The notes under the pieces: model-generated
What the model was told of the DNA's origin: nothing
What the model saw: the letters and a program-made list of their open reading frames with translations, nothing else
Databases searched by the model: none
Program-made: the position numbers and the translations under genes
From: an uncultured Bacteroidaceae bacterium
GTDB lineage: Bacteria; Bacteroidota; Bacteroidia; Bacteroidales; Bacteroidaceae
Reading direction: 5' to 3'
DNA length: 41,314 nt
Assembly (NCBI GenBank): GCA_905236065.1
Contig: CAJONZ010000008.1
Location: 1 to 41,314 of the forward strand
Shown here: in pieces, positions 32,087-39,906 of the stretch
Position numbering within the stretch: the first letter of the stretch is position 1
Layout of the letters: every line of letters begins with the position of its first letter

Positions 32087-32941
32087 ATGGAAACCACGAA
32101 AACCACGTCCTTAGAGCAACAAGTAGCACAGTTGCAGCAACAATTGCACGTGCAAGAGAAAATGGCGTCCTTAGGGATGCTCAGTGCAGGCATTGCTCAT
32201 GAGATTCAAAATCCGCTGAATTTCGTCATCAACTTCAGTAAAATGTCCGAACGACTGCTCAACGACCTGAACGACCTCGTCACCGATTGTGCCGAGAAAC
32301 TGGGCGAGGACGATGCCACTGAGCTGAAGGACATAGCCACCGACTTGAAGGAGAATATGCAAAAGATACAGGAGCACGGCCAGCGAGCCATCAGCATCAT
32401 CCAAGGCATCCTGCTGCAAAGCCGTGGAAAAGAAAACGAATTCCTGCCCACTGATGTCTGCCAGCTGGTTCACGAATACGTCTGGCTCTCCTACCATGCC
32501 ATGCGGGCCAACGACAAAAACTTCAACATCTCCATCCACGAGGAATATCAGAATGACATTCCACGCCTCATGGTCATTCCCCAAGACCTCAGCCGGGCCG
32601 TGCTCAACGTCATGAACAACGCCTGCTACACCGTCCGGGAGAAAAGCCAACAAAACCCCTCAGACACGACCTACACGCCGACCATCACTATTCAGGTCAC
32701 CACACAGGACGAGCAACTCAACATCCGAATCAGTGACAACGGCATGGGCATGACAGCCGAGACCCAGGAGAAACTCTTCCACACCTTCTTCACGACCAAA
32801 CCCGTCGGTCAGGGAACCGGACTCGGCATGTCCATCACCCACGACATCATCGTCAATAAACACAGCGGACAAATCCTCGTCCAGACCGAATACGGACAAG
32901 GCAGTACTTTTATTTTCCAAATTCCCATCAGACTCAAATGA
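32087..32941 (+). CDS. Soluble sensor histidine kinase
   Basis: 284 residues with no membrane segment. It starts with a short coiled coil (EQQVAQLQQQLHVQEKM), then a DHp domain with ASLGMLSAGIAHEIQNPLNF, the acceptor being His38 followed by Glu, then an ATPase with N box LNVMNNACYTV (about 165-180), G1 DNGMGM and G2 GTGLGMSITHDII. All catalytic features are present. Its transmitter aligns without gaps to the degenerate transmitter of the gene just upstream, so the two are paralogues. With no sensor of its own it probably receives its signal from the upstream pseudokinase or the WD40 protein; likely targets include the receiver-phosphatase at 26565-27728. Its stop overlaps the next gene's start (ATGA). 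Confidence 0.93.
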   Translation: METTKTTSLEQQVAQLQQQLHVQEKMASLGMLSAGIAHEIQNPLNFVINFSKMSERLLNDLNDLVTDCAEKLGEDDATELKDIATDLKENMQKIQEHGQRAISIIQGILLQSRGKENEFLPTDVCQLVHEYVWLSYHAMRANDKNFNISIHEEYQNDIPRLMVIPQDLSRAVLNVMNNACYTVREKSQQNPSDTTYTPTITIQVTTQDEQLNIRISDNGMGMTAETQEKLFHTFFTTKPVGQGTGLGMSITHDIIVNKHSGQILVQTEYGQGSTFIFQIPIRLK

Positions 32942-35370
32942 GATTTCCAGATACAATCTTCCATTCAATCCAACAGGTTTCCCTTCGCCCCAAAGGGGGA
33001 AAGAGGCCTGGGGTGAGGGAGTGTATTATACTTTTATTATTCTTCTTTACCCTTCCCCTCCATTCTCAAGCTCAAGAGGAAATCTTTCTACAAGCACAAT
33101 TTGCCTACGACACTGGGCGTTTCCAGGAAGCAGACTCCCTGCTCAACCTCTGCATCAACACCATGAAAGGCAACGACCTTGTCCGTGCCTACAGGCTGCG
33201 AGCCTTCTGTAACTTCAACCTCGACCAGCCCGAACAGGCAGAAGCCTACGTTGAGAAACTGCTTGAAGTGGACCCTTACTACACTTCTTACGACGACTCG
33301 CCACGATTCGCTGACGTTATCACACGGTTGAAAAAGAAATCCACCATCACCACAGCCTCCCACATGGAAGAGACAGCTGAGGAGGTGCCCGTGCCCATCA
33401 CTGTCATTACCGAGGAGATGATACGTGCCACCGGCTCACGCTCCCTCAGCGACATCCTCCTGCTCTACGTCCCCGGACTCTCTGCCATCGGCAGCATCGA
33501 GAAAAACGTCGCCATGCGAGGCATTTACGGACTCACTCAAGAAACCATACTCGTGCTCATCGACGGCCACCGCATCAACAGCCCTTGCATCAACGCCGGA
33601 GCTATCGACTTCCGTCACGACATCGAAAAAATCAAACAGATTGAAATTCTCCGAGGCCCAGCCTCATCCCTCTATGGAAACGTAGCCCTTACCGCCGTTA
33701 TCAACATCATCACCAAACCCGGCAACTCGCTGGAGGGTCTCCAGGCCACTGCCCGCGCCGGCAGCTTCAACACCTATAGCGGCTCCCTGATTTTCGGACA
33801 GGGAAACCTCCGTTCCGACATCCTCGCATGGGGCTCCGTCTATTCCTCCATCGGACAACGGCAATGGGAAAACGGCACACTCCACTACATCGACGGCTAC
33901 AGCCAAAAGCCCGCCTTCGACTTCGGCGCAAAAATGAAATGGGGTGACTTCAAGATTGAAGCCATCGGACAACACGGCAAATTGGTGCCCTACCACAACC
34001 TCGTCACCATCGGCAACATCTACAGCTACGACCGCTACACGCAACAATCGGGAGAGAAACCTGGAATCTCGCGCACCAACATCCGCATCGATGGCGACTA
34101 CAGCCATGTATGGGGCTCCTTCTCTCTCTCCGCCAACCTCTTTGCTGCCGTCGAGCGCCTCCAGCTATACAACGTGATAGCCGACACCCTCCTTCCCGAA
34201 ATCTCCAGGCAGATGCAGACTGACTTCGGTCTTGGTTCACAATTCGAACCGCACATCTCAGGCGTTTGGGAAAACATCAAGTGGGAAGACTACAGCTTCG
34301 GCGGAGCCGTCAATGCCGCCTATAACTATCACCTTCCCAACAACATGCAAGGTTCCCTCCTTGGCGGCATCCAGTACGAATGCTTCACGTTGACAGATGC
34401 TTCCTTCACACTGGGTGCAAACTACACAGACATCTATATGACCAACAACATCATCTTCTATACTGGTTCTGAACACACCATCTCTGCCTTTACGCAGTTG
34501 AAACACAAATTCACCAATCACCTCATCTTCAACGGAGGACTCCGCTTCGACCATAAAATCCGACTGCAAGGCCGACACATCAATACCTTCTCCCCTCGTG
34601 TCTCTCTCATCTGGATGCCCAACCACGTCATCAGCCTCAAAGGCGGCTACTCGCACTCCTTTGTCGATGCCCCCTACTTCTACCGTTCCGCACAAGTCCC
34701 CATCTTCTCCACCGGCGATGCACTCAACCCCGAGAAAATGGATGCCTACCAAATTGGAGCCAACTTCAACTGGGAGCCCCTCCATCTGCGCTACGAGGTC
34801 AACCTCTTCTACAACAACGTCACCGACATGGTCTATTTCAACTCTACCACCTATGGTAGCAGTTCCCTGGGCAACACCAGTAAAATCCGCATGGCCGGCA
34901 TCGAAAACGTCCTGCAATACACCACACGCAACACCCTCATTAACTTTAACTGCACCTACCAATACCCTACCTTCATCGAAAACTTCTCATCCACAGCACA
35001 CAACATCAGCAACGTGCCCCGTTTCCTCGCTAACCTCACCGCCACACAGAAATGCCTCTCAGGCCGACGATTGGGCGAACTCTGGGTACGTGCCAACTTG
35101 CACATGCAGTCAGAAGTGGAATGCCTCGACAACGACATTCTCAACAAGGTAGAACTCAGCATGGCCGGCATCTACCACATCGTCACCGTCACCCAACCTG
35201 CCATCGCCATCCTCGGAGCCGGCATCGAGTGGAACACCCCCTTCCGACTCACTCTTGCCCTCGACGCCTACAACCTCCTCAACACCCGCTACCGCATCGG
35301 TGGACAACTTCAGGACGGCATTCCTGCCCAAGGCTTCAGTCTCATGGGTAAAGTCAGCTACAAGTTCTAA
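32938..35370 (+). CDS. TonB-dependent receptor with N-terminal TPR-like domain
   Basis: An outer-membrane receptor of 810 residues from ATG 32938, which overlaps the kinase stop. A GTG at 33013 would give a compact signal peptide (MRECIILLLFFFTLPLHSQAQ) and 785 residues. After the signal come two helical repeats (FAYDTGRFQEADSLLNLCI, RAFCNFNLDQPEQAEAYVEKLLEVDPYY, about 50-125) like a TPR pair. The plug follows (VPVPITVITEEMIRATGSRSLSDILLLYVPG, RGIYGLTQETILVLIDGHR, IEILRGPASSLYGNVALTAVINIITK). Then comes the 22-strand barrel, with a C-terminal aromatic (KVSYKF). No SusD partner is near, and the barrel has the look of small-ligand receptors (vitamin, metal chelate or heme) rather than glycan importers. 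The ligand is unknown. The gene ends in a terminator at 35386-35433. Confidence 0.93.
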   Translation: MRFPDTIFHSIQQVSLRPKGGKRPGVRECIILLLFFFTLPLHSQAQEEIFLQAQFAYDTGRFQEADSLLNLCINTMKGNDLVRAYRLRAFCNFNLDQPEQAEAYVEKLLEVDPYYTSYDDSPRFADVITRLKKKSTITTASHMEETAEEVPVPITVITEEMIRATGSRSLSDILLLYVPGLSAIGSIEKNVAMRGIYGLTQETILVLIDGHRINSPCINAGAIDFRHDIEKIKQIEILRGPASSLYGNVALTAVINIITKPGNSLEGLQATARAGSFNTYSGSLIFGQGNLRSDILAWGSVYSSIGQRQWENGTLHYIDGYSQKPAFDFGAKMKWGDFKIEAIGQHGKLVPYHNLVTIGNIYSYDRYTQQSGEKPGISRTNIRIDGDYSHVWGSFSLSANLFAAVERLQLYNVIADTLLPEISRQMQTDFGLGSQFEPHISGVWENIKWEDYSFGGAVNAAYNYHLPNNMQGSLLGGIQYECFTLTDASFTLGANYTDIYMTNNIIFYTGSEHTISAFTQLKHKFTNHLIFNGGLRFDHKIRLQGRHINTFSPRVSLIWMPNHVISLKGGYSHSFVDAPYFYRSAQVPIFSTGDALNPEKMDAYQIGANFNWEPLHLRYEVNLFYNNVTDMVYFNSTTYGSSSLGNTSKIRMAGIENVLQYTTRNTLINFNCTYQYPTFIENFSSTAHNISNVPRFLANLTATQKCLSGRRLGELWVRANLHMQSEVECLDNDILNKVELSMAGIYHIVTVTQPAIAILGAGIEWNTPFRLTLALDAYNLLNTRYRIGGQLQDGIPAQGFSLMGKVSYKF

Positions 35371-35385
35371 AGAAGAAGCACACCA

Positions 35386-35433
35386 AAAAACGAGCGAGCG
35401 AACACCGATGTCAATGTTCACTCGCTCGTTTTT
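35386..35433. terminator. Bidirectional terminator between the TonB receptor and exoA
   Basis: An 18-bp stem with one G:T pair (AAAAACGAGCGAGCGAAC against GTTCACTCGCTCGTTTTT) across a 12-nt loop. A and T runs on both sides allow use by both convergent genes. Confidence 0.88.
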
Positions 35434-35457
35434 GTTTTCCCTTCATAAGGCAACGCC

Positions 35458-36246
35458 TTAGAGCTTTACCTCGACCGCAACCGGGCAGTGATCGCTGCCA
35501 AAAATATCGGTGTGGATTTGTGCACTGAGCAGGTTCGGCTGTAGGCGATTGGAGCAAAGCCAATAGTCGATGCGCCAACCGGCATTTTTTTCACGGGCAC
35601 GGAAACGGTAGGACCACCACGAATAGATGTCGGTTTCAAAAGGATGGAAATAGCGGAAAGTGTCGGTGAAGCCAGCAGCCAAGAGATCCGTAAATTTTTG
35701 CCGCTCCTCGTCGGTGAAGCCGGCGTTGTGGTGGTTGGTTTTGGGATTCTTGATGTCTATCTCCTGATGGGCCACGTTCATATCACCACAGACAAGCACA
35801 ATCTTCTGAGCATCCAAGCGCATCAGGTACTGACGGAAAGCATCATCCCACGTCATGCGGTTGTCCAGACGGCGCAGGCCATCCTGCGAGTTGGGCGTAT
35901 AGACGGTGACGACGAAGAAATCGTTGTACTCCAGCGTGATGACACGCCCCTCAGTATTCATGTCGAGCCAACCATCGTTGGGCATGGCATCGATGATGTC
36001 CTGCGGCAGTCCATAGCTGACGTTCAGCGGATGGTGCTTCGTGTAGATGGCCGTGCCGCTGTAACCCTTTTTCTCGGCATAGTTCCAGTATGATTCGTAG
36101 CCAGGGAACTTCAAGTCAAGCTGGCCTGCCTGCATCTTGGTCTCTTGCAGACAAAAGAAATCCGCATCGAGCGCGGCAAAGGTGTCACTGAAACCTTTGC
36201 CACACACGGCGCGGAGTCCGTTTACGTTCCAAGAAATGAATCGCAT
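35458..36246 (-). CDS. xth: Exodeoxyribonuclease III (AP endonuclease family)
   Basis: Repairs abasic sites and degrades DNA from 3' ends. From the ATG at 36246 it has 262 residues. MRFISWNVNGLRAV starts the fold. FFCLQETKMQ holds the metal-binding Glu; GYSGTAIYTK and VYTPNSQDGLRRLDNRMTWDD follow. CGDMNVAHQEIDIKNPKTN has the catalytic Asp/Asn pair; DIYSWWSYRFRAREKNAGWRIDYWLCS and the final FGSDHCPVAVEV complete the site. An in-frame extension to 36327 has no family match and overlaps the stop of the CoA-transferase gene. It probably shares a transcript with the upstream CoA-transferase, with a hairpin in the 73-bp gap. Confidence 0.95.
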   Translation of the reverse strand: MRFISWNVNGLRAVCGKGFSDTFAALDADFFCLQETKMQAGQLDLKFPGYESYWNYAEKKGYSGTAIYTKHHPLNVSYGLPQDIIDAMPNDGWLDMNTEGRVITLEYNDFFVVTVYTPNSQDGLRRLDNRMTWDDAFRQYLMRLDAQKIVLVCGDMNVAHQEIDIKNPKTNHHNAGFTDEERQKFTDLLAAGFTDTFRYFHPFETDIYSWWSYRFRAREKNAGWRIDYWLCSNRLQPNLLSAQIHTDIFGSDHCPVAVEVKL

Positions 36247-36274
36247 GACTTCATGTTTAGAGATTCGCGTTGAA

Positions 36275-36307
36275 CGTTGAGAGACATGCTTGTATAGTCT
36301 CTCAACG
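36275..36307 (-). repeat. Hairpin between the CoA-transferase and exodeoxyribonuclease III genes
   Basis: CGTTGAGAGAC pairs exactly with GTCTCTCAACG across an 11-nt loop. There is no T run, so it could be an mRNA processing or stability element rather than a terminator. Confidence 0.6.
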
Positions 36308-36319
36308 CCCGACATTTCA

Positions 36320-37816
36320 CTAAGCAAATCTGCTCAAGTCCACCTTGTGCATGTCGCCCTCTTTCAGGAAGGTGTCGTGGAAGGAGTGGGTGGCAGCAAG
36401 GTTGTGACACGACTGGCCAGTCTTTGAAATCTTGAGGTAGTCCCACAGCAACTGCTTGTAGTCGGGATGTGCACAGTTCTCAATGATGGCATGAGCACGC
36501 TGGATGGGGCTCTTGCCACGAAGGTCGGCAACACCCTGCTCGGTCACGATGACGTTCACGTCGTGCTCGGTGTGGTCGATGTGGCTACAGAAGGGCACGA
36601 TGGATGAAATCAGACCGTCCTTGGCAACGGATGGGCAGGTGAAGATGCTGAGGAAGGCGTTACGCTCAAAGTCACCTGAGCCGCCGATACCGTTCATCAT
36701 CTTCGTGCCGCAAATCTGTGTGGAGTTGGCATGTCCGTAGAGGTCAACTTCAATGGCGGTGTTGATGGCAATCAAACCCAGGCGACGGATAACCTCGGCA
36801 TTGTTGGAGATTTCCGACTGACGCAGGACGAGCTTGTCTTTGAAGAAGTCCATATTGTCGTAGATACTCTGCAACTTGTCGTTGGTGACCGTAAGGGAAC
36901 ATGTCGAAGCACACTTGACACGACCCTGGAACATAAGGTCAACAATGGCATTCTGAAGCACCTCGGTATAGATTTCCATGGCTGGCATGTCGGGGTCGCT
37001 GCCGAGGGCAAAGAGGATGGCATTGGCCGTTGTGCCCACACCGCTCTGGAAGGGCAGGAAGCCCGGAGGAATGATGCCACGCTTACGCTCTGCAAGCAGG
37101 AAGTTGGCCACGTTCTCACCGATTTTGTCGGTAATGGGGTCGGCATCCTTGAAGGCACGAGCCTCATCGGGAATGTTGCACTCTACCACACCCACAATCT
37201 TCTTGGGGTCAATCTGCAAATAGGTAGTACCGATGCGGTCGGTCACCTTCTCAATCATGATGGGCTTGCGCTGAGGAGGGTCGAGTGGTTCATAGACATC
37301 GTGGATACCGATGGACTTGGGGGAATGGAACGCATTCAGCTCCAAAATCACACCTTTCTTGGCCATACGCGCAACGGTGGGAGAGATACCGCCTGCTGCG
37401 GTCAGATAAACCTTACCGTCGTCCTCAATGGCACAAACCTCGATGATGGCCCAATCGACATCTCCGAAGAACCCATAGCGAAGGTCTTGCGCCATCATGC
37501 CCAGATGGATGTCGTTATAAGCGATTTCGCCAGCATTTACGTGCTTGCGGAAGGTTGAGTTCGTCGTGTAAGGGGCACGATAACGGATGGCTTGTTCGTC
37601 GGAAAGCACACCATCGCAAGACTGGCCGGTCGAGGCACCCGTAAAGATACCAATCTGATAGGGGCGTCCCGCCTCATGTTCGGCATGGGCCATCTTGGCA
37701 ATTTCCGCAGTCACCGCCTTTGGCGTACCTGCTGGTGTAAATCCTGAAAGACCAATGTTGTCTCCGTTCTTGATAAGTGCTGCAGCCTCAGCTGCTGTGA
37801 TTCTTGTAAAAGACAT
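36320..37816 (-). CDS. Acetyl-CoA hydrolase/transferase family, probably succinate CoA-transferase
   Basis: A 498-residue class I CoA-transferase. MSFTRITAAEAAALIKNGDNIGLSGFTPAGTPKAV opens the protein as in succinyl-CoA:acetate transferases. TGASTGQSCDG, AIEDDGKVYLTAAGGISPTVARMAKKGVILELN, FQSGVGTTANAIL (oxyanion glycines) and EIYTEVLQNAI (catalytic Glu) are visible. IVTEQGVADLRGKSP is in the C-terminal half. The reaction moves CoA between succinate and acetate or propionate, which fits the succinate/propionate fermentation of Bacteroidales; the acyl preference is inference. It starts 25 bp after the glsB stop, so the gene is probably in one transcript with glsA-glsB. Confidence 0.92.
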   Translation of the reverse strand: MSFTRITAAEAAALIKNGDNIGLSGFTPAGTPKAVTAEIAKMAHAEHEAGRPYQIGIFTGASTGQSCDGVLSDEQAIRYRAPYTTNSTFRKHVNAGEIAYNDIHLGMMAQDLRYGFFGDVDWAIIEVCAIEDDGKVYLTAAGGISPTVARMAKKGVILELNAFHSPKSIGIHDVYEPLDPPQRKPIMIEKVTDRIGTTYLQIDPKKIVGVVECNIPDEARAFKDADPITDKIGENVANFLLAERKRGIIPPGFLPFQSGVGTTANAILFALGSDPDMPAMEIYTEVLQNAIVDLMFQGRVKCASTCSLTVTNDKLQSIYDNMDFFKDKLVLRQSEISNNAEVIRRLGLIAINTAIEVDLYGHANSTQICGTKMMNGIGGSGDFERNAFLSIFTCPSVAKDGLISSIVPFCSHIDHTEHDVNVIVTEQGVADLRGKSPIQRAHAIIENCAHPDYKQLLWDYLKISKTGQSCHNLAATHSFHDTFLKEGDMHKVDLSRFA

Positions 37817-37841
37817 AATTATAATTTTTGAGTTTCTATTT

Positions 37842-38822
37842 TCAACTGATTATCTTGTTTGCCCCGCTTGTGATTTGCACGTATTCGGGGTGTTCCTTGG
37901 CAAAATTATCCACATAGCGGATGCGCTTCTCGTCGTAGATTTCGGAGACGGCAATCAGGATGCCCGTTTCCTCCACGTCGCCAAACCCATAGTTGATGGC
38001 CGTGCCGAACATCTTCATCGTCGGCGACAGGCACATATAGGCATTTACCAAGGGCGGGATGCTGTAGCCCAAGGCACGTATCTCACGGTTGAGCACCTTG
38101 TAGTCCTCCTTGAAGTCGCTGTAGCAGAAAAGTTTCTTGAACTCCCGCTCGTCATGCTCCAGCTGCAAAGGCTTCACCGGCAACACGAGTCCCTGCGTGT
38201 CCCCAAAATGCTTCCGCAGGAAATAGAGAATCATGTCACGCCCCATGCGATTGTAGGAAGGATACATCGTCACCTTGCCAAAGTAGTATTTGCAGCCTGG
38301 CATGATGACAGCCAAGGCACCCAGTCCGTCCCACAGGTTGTCGAGTGCAAAGATGGCCTTCGAACCCGCACGGGTTGACTGGTACTCCAAAGTGACGAAC
38401 GAACGCCCCAATTCAATGGTGTAAGGCAGGTAGTTCTTGATGAATTCTTCTGAGAAATGGAACATGTGGCTGGTGGCAAGAATGGGCTGACCCTGTGCGT
38501 CGAATCGGATGTCCGGTCCCAGGATGTAACGATAGCCACCAATGATTTTCTCAGCCTCAGGATCCCATACAATCAGCTGCTTGTAGGGATTCTCCATCGT
38601 GTCAAACTCATCGAGGTCACAATCCAGCCCCGTGCCTCCGCCTGCCGCACGGAAGGCAATCTCGCGCAGTCGGCCAATCTCGCGCAACACATTCGGAGAG
38701 TCCTGCCACGTCACAATGTATATCTCATTGTTGCTGCGACTTGTCATGCGCAACTGCTTGTCCATCGTAAGTTCTGACCTGAGAACTTCAATAGGAATAG
38801 GTTCAATAATTGGTTGTTCCAT
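37842..38822 (-). CDS. glsB: GNAT-fold N-acyltransferase, GlsB-like (glycine lipid synthesis)
   Basis: 326 residues. It is similar to the hemolysin/OlsB-type acyl-ACP N-acyltransferases. Recognisable blocks are VLREIGRLREIAFRAAGGGTGLDCDLDEFD (N-terminal family signature), QLIVWDPEAEKIIGGYRYILG, YTIELGRSFVTLEYQ and ALDNLWDGLGALAVIMPGCKYYFGKVTM. In Bacteroides the GlsB enzyme N-acylates glycine to give N-acyl-3-hydroxyacyl glycine (commendamide). The gene starts 3 bp after the glsA-like stop, so the two are coupled, as in Bacteroides. Substrate assignment rests on family and pairing, not on this sequence alone. Confidence 0.85.
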   Translation of the reverse strand: MEQPIIEPIPIEVLRSELTMDKQLRMTSRSNNEIYIVTWQDSPNVLREIGRLREIAFRAAGGGTGLDCDLDEFDTMENPYKQLIVWDPEAEKIIGGYRYILGPDIRFDAQGQPILATSHMFHFSEEFIKNYLPYTIELGRSFVTLEYQSTRAGSKAIFALDNLWDGLGALAVIMPGCKYYFGKVTMYPSYNRMGRDMILYFLRKHFGDTQGLVLPVKPLQLEHDEREFKKLFCYSDFKEDYKVLNREIRALGYSIPPLVNAYMCLSPTMKMFGTAINYGFGDVEETGILIAVSEIYDEKRIRYVDNFAKEHPEYVQITSGANKIIS

Positions 38823-38825
38823 AAT

Positions 38826-39692
38826 TCATAATTCATACACTTTGTCTTGCACCCACTGTGCCCACTCTGCCGGCGTCTTCGACTTGTCGGTAAAGGTTTG
38901 CCAGGGTATCGGCTCGCCAAACGTCACGGTGAACTCCTTGCCTACGTTCTTGTACATCTCATCCACGAGAAAGAGCATGGCCAGGTTCACCTTCAGGTTG
39001 AACTTCTTGCAAAAACGGGCAATGTTGTAAAAGCGCTCGGAATTATGCCCCGAGAAATGCACGGGAATCACATCGCGCTTCGTCTCTATGCTCTTCGTGA
39101 TAAACGTCTTCTTCCACGGCAAGTCACGGATGCTACCGTCGTCCTGCTTCCGGGAACAAAGTCCGGCAGGAAACATTACGACGTTTCGTTCACTATGGAA
39201 GGCCGCCTCCACCATCTTCGGGAAGTTACGGCTCTGTCCGCCCGTCTTGTTGATGGGCACACAGAGGGGAGCCAGTCCCTTCAGGTTCATCAGGATGTCG
39301 TTCACCAGATAGACCATCTTCGAGTCCCACTTTCCACACACAATGCTGCCCAATGCCACGCCGTCCTCGCCACCCAGCGGATGGTTCGACACGATGGTGA
39401 ACCAACGGCCACCCTCGTTGCCAGGCAAGGCATCAAGCCCCGGACGCACCACGCCATCTATCTTCGTCTGCAACGTGATGTTCATTTCCAGATACTTGAC
39501 ACACTCATCCAGGAAATCCTTTCCCATCTTGCCCTTCGCACGCCCCGTCAGGTAGCTGTTCACCTCGTCCTGATGCAATATCTTCTTGAGCCAACTCACC
39601 ACAAACCCAGGGATGTACTTCGCTTTCGCTCCAGCCTTGTCTTTGATGATTTGATCAATATCGACTCTGAAATCTTGCTCTTCTACTGCCAT
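38826..39692 (-). CDS. glsA: PlsC-like O-acyltransferase, GlsA-like (glycine lipid synthesis)
   Basis: 288 residues. It carries lysophospholipid acyltransferase motifs: IVSNHPLGGEDGVALG (the catalytic His-Asp block, spaced as in the hemolysin-associated branch), NVVMFPAGLCSRKQDDGSIRDLPWKKTF (acceptor-binding block) and VIPVHFSGHNSERFYNIARFCKK. A short N-terminal helical region precedes it. GlsA adds the second acyl chain to N-acyl glycine to make glycine lipids in Bacteroides. First gene of glsA-glsB-CoA-transferase, with a -7 box at 39757-39764. Confidence 0.85.
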   Translation of the reverse strand: MAVEEQDFRVDIDQIIKDKAGAKAKYIPGFVVSWLKKILHQDEVNSYLTGRAKGKMGKDFLDECVKYLEMNITLQTKIDGVVRPGLDALPGNEGGRWFTIVSNHPLGGEDGVALGSIVCGKWDSKMVYLVNDILMNLKGLAPLCVPINKTGGQSRNFPKMVEAAFHSERNVVMFPAGLCSRKQDDGSIRDLPWKKTFITKSIETKRDVIPVHFSGHNSERFYNIARFCKKFNLKVNLAMLFLVDEMYKNVGKEFTVTFGEPIPWQTFTDKSKTPAEWAQWVQDKVYEL

Positions 39693-39756
39693 TTTTTACA
39701 TGCCATTTTTCCGCCCCGTCCTGCAAAATCCTTTGCTCAACAAGGCGAATTTCGTG

Positions 39757-39764
39757 CAAAATTA
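39757..39764 (-). promoter_or_regulatory. -7 element TAATTTTG of the glsA operon
   Basis: TAATTTTG followed by GCACG on the minus strand, 64 bp before the glsA start. At -33, 20 bp away, the sequence is GTTG rather than TTTG. Confidence 0.5.
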
Positions 39765-39906
39765 TGACTTTCTTTTGACTCTTTCAACTAAAACCGCAAC
39801 TTTCTGCCTAAAAGTTGACGTTTTGGCATGAAAATAAGACGAAAAACTACACTTTGCCATGTCTTTTTGCAAAGCGTCCCTTATATATATTAATGTGTAC
39901 CCCGCC

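Noticed and set aside
36247-36327. In-frame extension of exodeoxyribonuclease III
   Set aside because: The added residues are unlike the family and include the intergenic hairpin; the normal MRFISWNVNG start is at 36246.
39850-39885. CTTTGC/GCAAAG stem after the dockerin-SGNH gene as a terminator
   Set aside because: Only a 6-bp stem with no clean T run following it on the minus strand; too weak to call.
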